Below the pieces are notes generated by a model that saw only the letters and a list, made by a program, of their open reading frames with translations, made no database searches and had not been told where the DNA came from. Of a stretch of 64,000 nt of DNA, positions 23,549 through 42,234 are shown piece after piece. A program made the translations under genes and the position numbers. The stretch lies in NCBI GenBank assembly GCA_964035795.1, contig OZ038322.1, positions 10,308,038 through 10,372,037 of the forward strand, in the 5' to 3' direction. The stretch is from Pterobdella sp. o SKG-2022. Its lineage: Eukaryota; Annelida; Clitellata; Hirudinida; Piscicolidae. Numbering within the stretch: the first letter of the stretch is position 1; each line of letters starts with the position of its first letter.

Positions 23549-25855
23549 ATGTCTCCAAAAAAGTTAAACAAAAAGGTATACATTTTCATTTAATTCACGT
23601 GTTCAGAATTATACCTCGTGTATTTTCAATCAATGCCAATTTTTTCAACTTTTATTCAATTTAATTCATTTTTAAAACCATATTGTATAGAAAAAAGTTC
23701 AAGAACCCGATCCTGAGAGTTCAGATGATTCCTCAGAAGAAGTTGAGGAACAGCAGGTTATTGTCGATTACTTTGAAATGCTTTTCCAAATACTTACTTT
23801 CAAGCGTAATTTTTGTCTAACATAAATTTCAGGTTCTTAACAAAAAAACTGAAAAGAAAACCAAAAATCAAAAAGTTGAAGAGGAGGATTCAGAAGATGT
23901 AGACGATTCAGATGAGGAAATGCCTGAAGATGTTGAACAAAATGGTAAGAATGATGACGATGAAGAAGACGAGGATGATGATTCTGAAGATGAAGAAGAA
24001 GAAGAAGAAGCTCCGAAACCAGTGAAAAGAAAAGCTACTTCTGAAAAAAAAGATAAAAACAAAAAGAAAAAATTGAATCAGGCAAAAGGTATAGAAAAAT
24101 TCATAATTTTGTTGTATATATATATATATGTGTGTGTGTTTTATAGATGAAGATTCTGATGATGAAGAGGAGGATGAAGAAGAAGAAGAGGAAAAAGTAG
24201 TAAAAACAGGAAAGAAAGATAAATCTAATAAAAAGCATGCCAAAAAGTCAGAAGAAAGTGGTAAATCTGTTCATTTATTTTTTGTTAATATGACCAACAG
24301 ATAGGTATTTGCCATGATTTTAAACCTAGTCTTATCCCAACTATAATGATTTACTTCATTCAACATATTTAGAAGTGTTCATATAAAGCAATAACCTTTT
24401 TATATTTGATGTTTTTAAATCAGATGAGAATGAAGAGGAAGATGATGATGAAGATGAGGATGAGGAAGAAACAGAAAAACCAAAAGTTTCAAAGAAAAAA
24501 CATGATGATGGTTGTTCTAATTATAATGATATTAATATGTTTTTAACTAATAAAGTTGAATAAAAAAGGTGATGATGAAGAAGAAGATGAGGAGGAGGAA
24601 GAAGAAAAAGTTACAAAGAATGCTAAAAAAGATAAAAAAAAGAAACCAGCTAAAGTCACAGATGAAAGAACTGGTATATTATATAGTATGTCTGAAAATA
24701 ATGGTGCTAAATAGATTTTTTTTTCGCAGGCAGTGAATTATTTGTTAAAGATTTGCCAGATGGAATTAATGAAAAGGCTATTAAGAAATTTTTCAAATCT
24801 CATAATATCACCATCACTAATGTAAAACTTGTTGGCAAGAATAAGTTAGTTTTGCATTTTACAATTTGTTTGTAGGAAATAAAACAATATCCAATGGCTA
24901 TGTTAATGCTATAGGACATGTGGGTTTTTGAGCATGGAAGATGAAATTTCTGAGTCTCAAGCATCAGAGTTGAGTGGGCTTGAAGTTGATGAGTGTCCAA
25001 TTGTGGTGGAACTTGCTCGTGCCAAAAACAATAGTTTTGGAGGAGGAGGTGATAATAACATGCAGAGAAAAAGCTTTGACAGAGGTTATTTTAATTTTCA
25101 CGTTTTCCAATTTAGTCACTAAACTAGTTACTTGTATTCATAAACAGATGAAAGAAACAAAAGTACATTGTTTGTCAAAAATTTGCCATGGGGCACTGAT
25201 GAAGAAAGTCTTAAAGAATTTTTTGGCTCACCTAGAGATGTTCGCATTCCTAAAAATGATGATGGAAAAATAAAGGGGTCTGTTAAATGATAAAAATGAA
25301 TATGTATTGATCAATTACAATCAAAATATTTCAAGATTATTTTTTCTACAGGTTTGCTTTTGTAGAGTTTTCTACAGAAGATGAAGCATCTGGTGTTTTG
25401 GAAGAATTCCAGGAAAGTGAATTCCAAGGGAGAACTCTCAAATTAGATAAAGTTGGAGCTCGACCTGGAGGTGGAGGAGGAGGAAGAGGTAATACCATGT
25501 TTAAAATTGAATTCAAAAAAAGCATTTTTTGCCTTTTTTAGAAGACCTTCATTTGAATTTTATTTAAATTACAGGTGGAGGGGGTAACTGGAGAGGAGGC
25601 AGGGGTGGTGGTGGTAGAGGAGGAGGGGATAGGGGAGGTCGAGGAAGAGGTGGTTCCAGGGGTGGTGGTAGAGGAGGCAGAGGTTTGTATGCAGTTTAAT
25701 TAATATAATATTTTACATGCCATCTTCAATCATGTTACGTGATATCATTGATGAAACTTGAATCTTACTATCTAGGAGGCGGTAGAGGTGGAGAGAACAA
25801 AAACAAGGGGTTCATCAGTGAGTTCAAAGGGAAAAAGACGACTTTTGATGATTAG
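23549..25855 (+). CDS. NCL: Nucleolin-like nucleolar RNA-binding protein
   Basis: Nucleolin-type proteins act in rRNA transcription and pre-rRNA processing. Twelve exons in phase (23549-23575, 23691-23756, 23833-24088, 24147-24260, 24424-24510, 24569-24673, 24730-24844, 24915-25084, 25148-25277, 25352-25488, 25575-25682, 25776-25855) give 464 residues. Residues 15-215 alternate acidic blocks with lysine blocks. RRM1 (about 220-310) has LFVKDL as RNP2 but a degenerate RNP1 (CGFLSMED). RRM2 (about 318-393) has canonical LFVKNL and KGFAFVEF. Residues about 395-440 form an RGG box. The end, FKGKKTTFDD, resembles the nucleolin C terminus. Vertebrate nucleolin has four RRMs; two is as in yeast Nsr1 and some invertebrates. 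The start is the only ATG before the first acidic exon. Confidence 0.9.
24114..24142. repeat. TA/TG microsatellite in a nucleolin intron
   Basis: (TA)n passes directly into (TG)n just before the acceptor of nucleolin exon 4. Confidence 0.8.
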
Positions 25856-25947
25856 TTTATAACTGACTGTTATGACATTTTTCAATGATTACTGCGTTTT
25901 TTATCTTCATTTTGGTCATTCAATGCTGTTTTATTTCATATTATAAA

Positions 25948-25953
25948 AATAAA
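25948..25953 (+). other. Polyadenylation signal of nucleolin
   Basis: AATAAA lies 93 bases after the nucleolin stop and only about 40 bases before the next gene's start codon. The 136-bp gap must therefore hold both the 3' UTR of one gene and the promoter of the next, unless the two are co-transcribed. Confidence 0.6.
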
Positions 25954-25991
25954 TATCAGACCTTGGTTTTGCTTAAAAGTAGAACTATCGA

Positions 25992-27507
25992 ATGAGATTC
26001 TTGTTACGTTTCCTTAGTGTCTTTGTTTTTGTCGTGGTTATTGTGTTTTCTTTACGTTCATTACTGAATGAATGGTATGGTTATTCTCAAACTTCCGAGT
26101 TTTGCGACAAGCAACAAATCTACATTATCACACCCACGTATTATCGTTTGACTCAAAAAGCAGAATTGACAAGATTGGTACATACATTTAAGTTGGTGAA
26201 CTGCTTACATTGGATATTGATTGAAGATAATATAACGAAATCAAAACTAGTACAAGTACTTTTATCGAAAAGTGGTTTGAAATATACACATCTTTATGAA
26301 CCTACTCCTCACTTTCAAAAAATCAGCAATAAAGATCCACGTTGGAAAAAAGCACGGGGAGTTTTACAAAGAAATAAAGGTTTAGAATGGATAAGATCAT
26401 CAAAAATTAATAATGGCATAGTATACTTTGCTGATGATGATAATACATATGATCTGGAGCTATTTGAAGAGGTACTAATCTAAGTTATTCTAAATATTCA
26501 ATGCTCCTTATACCATTATTGTTAAATTGAGATAAAAATAGTGAGATGAGCTTATTTTTAATCAAAATTATCTATAAATTAAGTCAACAACTTTTAGATT
26601 TTCATTTTTAAATAGGTAAAAAGTGTTTTACATATTGTTTTCTATATAATTAATTTTTCAAATTAATTCAATCTGATGAAACACAACAATGGTTCATAAG
26701 TTTATCAGTTCAAAACTTGGATTTTTCACATGAGGATGATTTTCCAGTAAATAAAAAATCTATGAGCTAATAAACTTAGAAATCATTTTTTCATTTTCAC
26801 CATTTTGTGTGTGAGCTGATACTTAAGTTCTTTTTGATTATTACTCACTTTCATATTATACAATCTTCATTGATACTCAGTATTATATTATATTTTTCAT
26901 GTTTATTTTTTAGTAGGTTTTGCAATTAATGTGGTTATTTTATCATTGTTATATTTTCTATAAGCTAGTAATTTATATATATTCCAATTTAATCCAAAAC
27001 TTTAGAGTTTATCATTTACTAATGTTTTTCATCTACTTTACAGATGAGGCAAACAAGGAAGGTATCAGTATGGCCAGTTGGATTAGTCGGAAAGTTGAAA
27101 TATGAATCTCCCTTGCTCAATAAGTTTGGTAAAGTTTTTGGTTGGAGAACTAAATGGAAAACTGAAAGAACTTTTGCTTTAGATATGGCAGGTTTTGCTA
27201 TAAATCTGAAGCTTTTAGCCAACAATAATGCTCAGTTTACTTATGAAAGTCCTATTGGAGAACTTGAAAATGACTTTTTGTCACAATTGGTCACTTTGGA
27301 AGACTTAGAACCAAAGGCTGACAATTGCTCTAAAGTAAAAAAATACAAATTGATATGTTTCTATTTCATAAAATATGAAGCCAGAAAATTGATTGTATTT
27401 TCATTATTATTCAGGTATTAGTCTGGCACACACAATCAAAAGAACCTAATTTAAAAAATGAAGTATATTTTGGTAATGGACAGTACAATATGGATATTGA
27501 AATTTAA
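25992..27507 (+). CDS. B3GAT3: Galactosylgalactosylxylosylprotein 3-beta-glucuronosyltransferase (GlcAT-I)
   Basis: GlcAT-I adds the final glucuronic acid of the GlcA-Gal-Gal-Xyl linker that starts heparan and chondroitin sulfate chains in the Golgi. Three exons (25992-26471, 27044-27334, 27415-27507) give 287 residues. A type II membrane anchor spans about residues 3-22 behind a short cytosolic tail. ITPTYYRLTQKAELTRL begins the catalytic domain. The Mn-binding DXD-type motif is ADDDNTYD with D148-D150. VWPVGLVG and DMAGFA follow, with E235 in GELENDF as the probable catalytic base. The end reads LEPKADNCSKVLVWHT, as in the human enzyme. It is shorter than the human protein (335) mainly in the stem. 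The start is the only ATG before the membrane anchor. Confidence 0.95.
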
Positions 27508-27525
27508 GTGGAACGTGTAATAACT

Positions 27526-27531
27526 AATAAA
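27526..27531 (+). other. Polyadenylation signal of GlcAT-I
   Basis: AATAAA lies 19 bases after the stop. Cleavage 10-30 bases downstream would fall at or inside the last coding codons of the convergent gene, whose stop is at 27552. Confidence 0.6.
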
Positions 27532-27551
27532 TCCAAAAAGAATGATAAGTA

Positions 27552-28909
27552 TCAAATATGATAAACGTTTTCATAAACTGTTCCCTTAGAATTATTTATT
27601 TCGTTCATTTTAATCGAAGTATCGTTTATAATATCAACTTCTTCAAACGAACTTGCTCTCTGCTCGACTTTTAGTCTTTTTTTTAGTTTCATTTTTTCGT
27701 TAAATGACTTTGTTTTGTCTTCATTTTTATTCTTTTTAGTTTCGTTGTGTGTTTTTTTATCACCTATTTTATTACAGTTTTGTCGCTTTGTTGACTTTTT
27801 CAAATCTTCCATAATTTTACCCACACTGTCTCCACTTTCTGAGAGCATGGAATGCAAATATGTTTCGTTTTCATAAATAGTTCTTTGACTGGAAAGTGTT
27901 GGAGGGCATTTAGGGTTGTTATGATTACTCGTAAAACATGCGATTTCCTCGCTTTCAAATGAGGGCTTAGTCAACGTTTGTTGAAATTTCGGTGGCAAAA
28001 CCAGGGATGGTTTAGATTTTTGACTAGACTTTTGGAGTTCAACGTTGGTAGGGTTTATAGCTATGGTTTGTAAAGGTTTTTTGAACTGAAATTTTTTTTA
28101 GTTATTTTTAAATTGAGAAACTCCAAGAAAATTTTATTTACCTCGCATCGTGATTTGAAGTCTTCTTGATCTACTGTTGTGGCGAGGACAAAGTATGCAT
28201 GCATACAAAGAGCAAAACATGCCAATATAATGCATAATCCCATTACTAGTAGGATCACTCCCCCGTACAGAAAGGCACTAAAAATAATTTATAAATGGAA
28301 TATAATCATTTTTTCAGTCAATTATAGCATAAATATGAGTAAGTACTAAATCTAAGAAAAATCGTACAAGCTTATCGTTAAAAATATAAAGATGGCAATT
28401 AAATCGTTATTCTAGTAATGAAACTTTTCTACAACTAAATAAAATGCAAAAGTAATTTTGTATGTTTTTTTAAACAGTAAGATTCGCTCTTTACCAGTGT
28501 TTATTCTACAGGAATAATCACTGCACGAATACTTGAATGGATTAAACTAAAATTTACATACTTTTTAATTCTTTGAGGCACAAGGACTATTTAAAAAAAA
28601 TCACCTTCATCAATTTTTTTAGCCTAACAAGTTTTCCGTAAATAAAAATTAGCTTATTAAGCGTATATACAAAGCTTCGTGGACTAATTAACTCCAAAAT
28701 GTTTTGATTTGACTATTTATATACCTTTATTAATTGAAAATCTCAAACCTTCCTTTATGTTTGCTTGTAACTAGTAAGATCATGCCGATGAAAACGATGA
28801 TGACGCCGAACCAAAAAACAACACATATGATGTTTCTAGGTACGATCCAAGTAGTTCTAAGCACTGTAGACCTTACCAAACGTAGCATCGTGTGCCACCA
28901 TCGAATCAT
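27552..28909 (-). CDS. Unidentified two-pass membrane protein
   Basis: I do not recognise this family. Three exons agree in phase (28749-28909, 28142-28277, 27552-28085) and give 276 residues. A basic, Trp/Arg-rich N terminus (MIRWWHTMLRLVRSTVLRTTW) leads to hydrophobic segment 1 (about residues 28-48, ICVVFWFGVIIVFIGMILLV). A short basic loop (TSKHKGS) is followed by segment 2 (about 55-80, LYGGVILLVMGLCIILACFAL). The remaining 190 or so residues are hydrophilic, with Ser/Thr-rich and then strongly Lys/Glu/Asn-rich low complexity. The layout (basic N terminus, two close membrane spans, long cytosolic tail) resembles small TMEM200-type proteins, but I see no diagnostic motif. An in-frame stop 12 bases upstream of the ATG fixes the start. 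Confidence 0.65.
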
Positions 28910-29466
28910 CCAATTTATTTACGTGAGTTAGCTAATCGCATAATGCAAAAAAGTAGCAAGCTCGGCTGTCCCGCTGATAAACAAATTTAACGTTCGTTTA
29001 TTTAAAAGGCTTCAAACGTTGTATAATACATTGTTGTGAATTTAAATGGGGTATAAAGTTAAGCAAAGAAATTTACAAAATGAGAATTCAATAGATAAAA
29101 AAGATTCCCTAAATTCGATAAATCATGAAACGCTAACAAGCAGATCAAACGAGCAAAAATTAAATATTAAAAATCAAGATAATGACTGAATTCAATTTGA
29201 TTGTAACATAACAATGATGAAATCTAGAAAAATTTCATTTTGAATATAAAATATCAACATTAAGTTAAACGCTTCAATAACATCATTGGATTTCATTATA
29301 TTAATTAAGCTAATTTTTCGTTCATTCATAAACACGAATAAAAAATTCTATATAAGTTCAAACGAAATAAAAAATAAATATGTAAATGTTAATATGAATA
29401 AACATAAAGTGACAAGAAGATTTGTTCTTGATTAAATCTGATCAATTAAATATGAAACATGCATAA
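28910..29466. other. Intergenic spacer, nothing recognised
   Basis: This AT-rich spacer lies between the 5' end of the two-pass membrane protein gene and the 3' end of the MEIOC-like gene. Both are on the minus strand, so it holds the promoter of the former and the terminator of the latter. No motif stands out. Confidence 0.4.
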
Positions 29467-31311
29467 TTAGAAGGAAGGTAGGTTGTTGGTGGCGCAAGCA
29501 TGATTGCAAGATACTTCCCGCAGACACCACAATAATGTACGCACGCGTCTTAGTCGTTCATGTACCTCTTCTAAACAATTTCCCACTCCAACCCCAATCC
29601 CGCCTTCTGGAGAATATCAAATCCGTAAAAATAAATATGAAAAAAAGTTTTAAAATAACTACCATTGCATTGAAAACTAGCAGAACGGTTAACGTTAGCG
29701 AAAAGATCTTCTTTGTACTTGTTCTGCAGTCTTGTCATCGATTCAAACCATGCGTCTATGGCTTCTTGCGTCACCTTCTCTACTCGACTTCCTCCTTGTC
29801 TCATCAATTCTTTCAATAAAAGACTCACCTTTTGTTTAAATAATAGATTTTTTATAAAATTCAGCTAACTTAAAAAAAAAATTAAATTACAAACTTTAAA
29901 ATGTATTCTAAAAGACTCAGTGATAAGGTTATTGAGTTTTATGTGGATATTTCCAGCATTAATTCCATTTTTATTTTCATAAATGACATCAGCATCATTG
30001 GAAATCTTTGGCGTCGGTAATAAATTTTTAAAAATTCATTAAAGTTGTTTAATTTAATAAAGTTCTACCTTATATTCTTCTTTTGAAAGCAAATTTAATT
30101 GCTCTAAACACAATTCTACATAAAGAGTAACTGACTGAGATGGCAAACTGTGTATTGAGAAAATTTAAATTCAAATTTTAAAAAAATTATTTATTATATT
30201 CGAAACATACTTGTTGCTAGTTTTTGCGTCTATGTTGTTTTTGAAATGCATAGAATTGTTAAGAACTTGTTGATTTGGTTGGTTTATATTGAAAGTACTT
30301 GTCATATTATCCATGTTATATTTAATAGTTTGAGGAAAAGTAGAGGTTTGTTTATAGAAAGGTACATTCAACCTATATGGAGAATTTCCAGCAAAAAATA
30401 TATTCTTTTGATTTTGGTAAGGCATGTGAGAATTTGGTGGTTGTCTATTAGCTTGATTGAAGCCATTTGAAAAAACAGATTGCTTCATTGCATTAGCATT
30501 CAATAAATTTTCCAAAATGTTATACTGATAAAGGCTTGGAAGGTTTTGAAAATTCGGATTCATGGCAGATTTAAATAATTCAGGATTGGTGAAGAAAGCG
30601 TTTTGTAAAGCAATAAAATAGTTATTAAGATAATTCAAATTTGAATTAGAATTGTTGAAAGATTGTAGATTAAAAAATCCATTCTCAACTTGATTATTGT
30701 AAGTTTGTTTTGGTGGATTCAAAAAGTTCTTATAATCGTTGGCTTGATTAACTACACCGGGTGAAAAAATTGTTTGACTCAAATCATTATCATTGAGGCA
30801 TGCATTTGGATTAAATAAATTGTTGGAAAGTGGGGAAAAAACTCCATGATTATTTATTTCATTGGGTGCTTCATCTAGAGAAGATTTTCTATTGAAAAAA
30901 ATTATTCGTTTATCTCAAGTCAAAATATCATTAAACATAATTAACTTACCCAAATTTGTCAGCGCAATCGATTTTTATTTCGGGTGTTTCTTCGTCTAAT
31001 ATTTTACTAACGATGTCCTCAAAAGAATGATAACCTCCGATAGCTACATTTCCCGGGCTCAATGTGTTAACCTGGATATTATAAATGGACATTAATCATA
31101 GTAATTTTAGAAAAATATTTTGAATCACATCGGTTCCGCTGGAAGGTGTTGGGTTCCAAGGCTGAGAATTTGGTATAAATTGTTGCTCGGTTAAAACAAT
31201 ACTACCAGCGTCATCTTGTTTTAGATCATCCCCGGCTTTAAAGTACCCAAATTTCGAGTCCATAAATTTAGACGATAAATTAAACGAACTAAAATAATCG
31301 GTAGAACTCAT
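29467..31311 (-). CDS. MEIOC: MEIOC-like meiosis-specific protein
   Basis: In mammals MEIOC binds YTHDC2 and maintains the meiotic prophase programme. Seven exons agree in phase (31129-31311, 30950-31071, 30211-30888, 30069-30147, 29895-30005, 29663-29828, 29467-29606) and encode 492 residues. The first 330 are Asn/Gln/Phe-rich and disordered. The last 160 look like the conserved MEIOC domain: LYVELCLEQLNLLSKEEYK, then VSLLLKELMRQGG (vertebrate VVTLLGKMERLR), EAIDAWFESMTRLQNKYKED, and LEEVHERLRRVRTLLWCLRE (vertebrate LRELC.STRKARTALWCALQ). The closing ARTALWC-type helix is the strongest match. The exon 5 acceptor (CCAAAG) is the weakest splice site. The assignment rests on recalled motifs and order, not on an alignment. 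The gene lies 197 bp downstream of MCM6 on the same strand. Confidence 0.75.
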
Positions 31312-31460
31312 TATTTGTAGATGATAAATAACATAATTGATTCAAATATTCATCAAACCGAGGACGCGATCGTTAGATTTAAAAAGAACCAATGAAAAAG
31401 CAGACGACATCGGTAGCGAAAGATTAAATATAATACAGCACTAAATTCCAAAAAATAATT

Positions 31461-31466
31461 TTTATT
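31461..31466 (-). other. Polyadenylation signal of MCM6
   Basis: The minus strand reads AATAAA 43 bases after the MCM6 stop. The rest of the 197-bp gap (31312-31508) must hold the MEIOC-like promoter; it contains a CCAAT at about 31390. Confidence 0.55.
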
Positions 31467-31508
31467 TTAGTTTATTTTAAAAAGTATATAAAAAGTTCAA
31501 TTTCAAAA

Positions 31509-39729
<8,221 letters not shown>

Positions 39730-39844
39730 TTTATCAGAGATTTCACGATATAGATTTTAGTAAAAAAAATATAATTTCAAAAAGTTACAATATCGCTTTC
39801 TTTAGGTATTTTCAATCAAAGGTTGAGGCTTCTTTATTGTAGAT

Positions 39845-39854
39845 TTTGGCGCGC
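39845..39854. promoter_or_regulatory. E2F-type site upstream of MCM6
   Basis: TTTGGCGCGC is a full match to the E2F consensus TTTSSCGC and stands out in AT-rich surroundings. It lies 116 bases upstream of the MCM6 start codon. MCM genes are classic E2F targets in animals, so S-phase control through this site is likely; binding is inferred. Confidence 0.7.
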
Positions 39855-40214
39855 TTTGCTAACCACCAGTGATCACAATCAGCAGTATAAGTTGTAACTA
39901 TAGGGGTAAATTAAGAAATTTAAAAAGTATAGAATGATGTGCATAATTTTATGAATGAATCTTATAATTAATACTTTTAGCTTTCTGGTTTTTTTCTTGA
40001 TGCTATGCGGACTTCTGGTAGACAAATTTAGTCAACATATTTTATTCTTTAAACTGCTTTATTGACTAATATAACAATCCAAGTATAAATGAAAAAACCC
40101 CAAAAATTTCATGATTAACTTTACCACGTGTGGTTATGAGCTGTGTCGTAAGAACATCTAACATACTCAAATACATTTACATTTTGTAAGATCAAAAAAC
40201 ACAAAGTTTATAGT

Positions 40215-40690
40215 ATTCATTCCACCAGAAAGGTTGAATGTTTTTTTTTCAATCTTCTCGTATCCCATTTGATCGAAGATTTTAATTTTTTGTTTTTGCT
40301 GCATTTTTCCACTCCTCTCTGTTTTGCGCACTGGTTTTGGCCTCTCATAAGCAGTAAAAACTTTTTTTCAGACTTTCTTTTATGACAGTAACTATGTTTT
40401 TACTTGGTCTTCCCTTCTTTCTCTCACCATTAAAAGCGTTTGTAAGCCATTGGTAAGTATTGGAGAGAGACAGTCGCCTTGAGGGGAGCCAATGTTTTTT
40501 TTTTGAGTTCTTTTCTACCTGTGTTCCCAATCTTCACACAAGCTGTTGTTGAAGCCACATGATAACGAAGCATTCGAGTTTCATCTTCATTTAGATATTC
40601 TTGAAGAATTTTGATGCATTTTTCTTTTGAGGTTGTGTAGAATGCTTTTGACATGTCGGTGGATAACACATGGTTTCTGAAATTTCTACG
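40215..40690 (-). mobile_element. LINE relic with deleted active-site region
   Basis: On the minus strand STDMSKAFYTTS (palm motif A), RYHVASTTACVKIG and, in the next frame, NIGSPQGDCLSPILTNG are followed almost directly by a C-terminal GERKKGRPSKNI tail and AQNREEWKNAAK. The interval that would carry YADD and the rest of the palm and thumb is gone. It is 5'-truncated with frame breaks and differs in sequence from the other three LINEs. Confidence 0.75.
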
Positions 40691-42234
40691 TACTTGATAG
40701 TATAAGTACTTTGGCTAAAGTTTCAGTCGATCATAATTGACACGTAAATTGCCTATGTATATAAATTATTTTTTTATAGTCAATCTCTTTTCAACAAAAC
40801 TTTAAAAAATTCGAGAAAAACCAGCATACGAATAACACCAGTTTTCTGTATGCTGTTCTAGACATTTAAGCTGAACTTTTTATGATTCTCTTTATTCCGA
40901 AAATAATATAAATAAATAGCTATGACTATCTTGAAAAAAAAATACTTTAAAATTTGTTATAATAAAAGCAAATCTTAAAACTGATATTCGTACCAATAGA
41001 AAGTTGAAGATTACATGTGAGTGAAGTCTACAATTTAGAATATAATCGTACTTTTCTCAAACCTTGAAAAACGCACTAAAAAAATTAATATTGAACGTCT
41101 TTTTGAAATTTTAAGCTAATTATTCATAATTGAAAAAATATAAAAAAAAGATGTGGTTAACAATTTTCGTAATGATGTCTCAATTCAAACAAGCTTGGTA
41201 CATTGATATCCCTAAAGAATTGCTACAATAAATCTTTGTTAAAATTTATAAGATATGGAGTTCGTAATGTTCAAGTTTTACACCAATTCTACAAGCTTTA
41301 AGAAAGGTTAAAGTAGTTATAAATTAATTATTTCAATTGCTTCCTTCATTTCAGTCAAAACTAAAAAATTCTTCACATATTATAATTCATAGTAAGCAGA
41401 AAATGTATAAAATGAGAATAAATATAAGTACAACTTGATCTGGACTTCGAGCCTATTAAACGTAAACTTTTGAGCACCATTTAGTTAGTGAATCACACGA
41501 AATATTAACTTTTCGATGAATTAATCCTCGAAGAGTACTTTAAAAACTCTTTTTCATGTATCTTTTACGCCATTTTATTTATCATTGGAGAATGTCTTTA
41601 TTTAGTGAACCAGGTCATCACCAAATAAGATTAGCTTTCGTAGAGCGCTACTTATGTGTGTATACTGTCAATTAGTTTAATTCCCTTAGTGGACTTACTC
41701 TTGACATTTACGAGTTATGCCTTGAATTAGTGTCAAAAGGCAATATATGAGTTTAAGGTTAGGATTTTTATAAAAGTATTTTTTAAAAATTTGGGAAAAT
41801 TTATTTCACGTTTAACAACCTTCAGCGATTAAAATACAGAAATATCGAAAAAAATATTCCCCTGAAAGCTCAATGTAATCGAATACTTTAAAAATAAAAC
41901 GTCGCCATTATGCTAAAATTGGATACAAAATCGCAATTTTTATCAAGATAGGCGTTAATGTTGTTCAAAAATAATCTTTTATGTACAAAATGCATTCCAT
42001 GAAAAATATATCAATGGTTCATTTAAAAAGATGACCAAAAAATTTAGTAGAATTGGCACATTGTATGAAAACACACCATGAAGCACCAGGTAAATATATA
42101 TAATAATTATAATGCATGAATTTAATCGATTAAGCATACAATACACTATGAAAATTTTAAAATAAATTCTAAATAAAATAAAGAAAATGATATATCGATG
42201 AAGAAAACTTTCAAATAACCCACATTCAAGTAAC
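40691..42234. other. Gene-free AT-rich spacer
   Basis: Nothing recognisable was seen on either strand apart from short low-complexity AT runs. It holds the 3' flank of the AGPAT1-like gene. Confidence 0.35.

Noticed and set aside
23868..24243. Minus-strand Ser- and Phe-rich frames.
   Set aside because: They are shadows of the acidic GAA/GAT exons of nucleolin.
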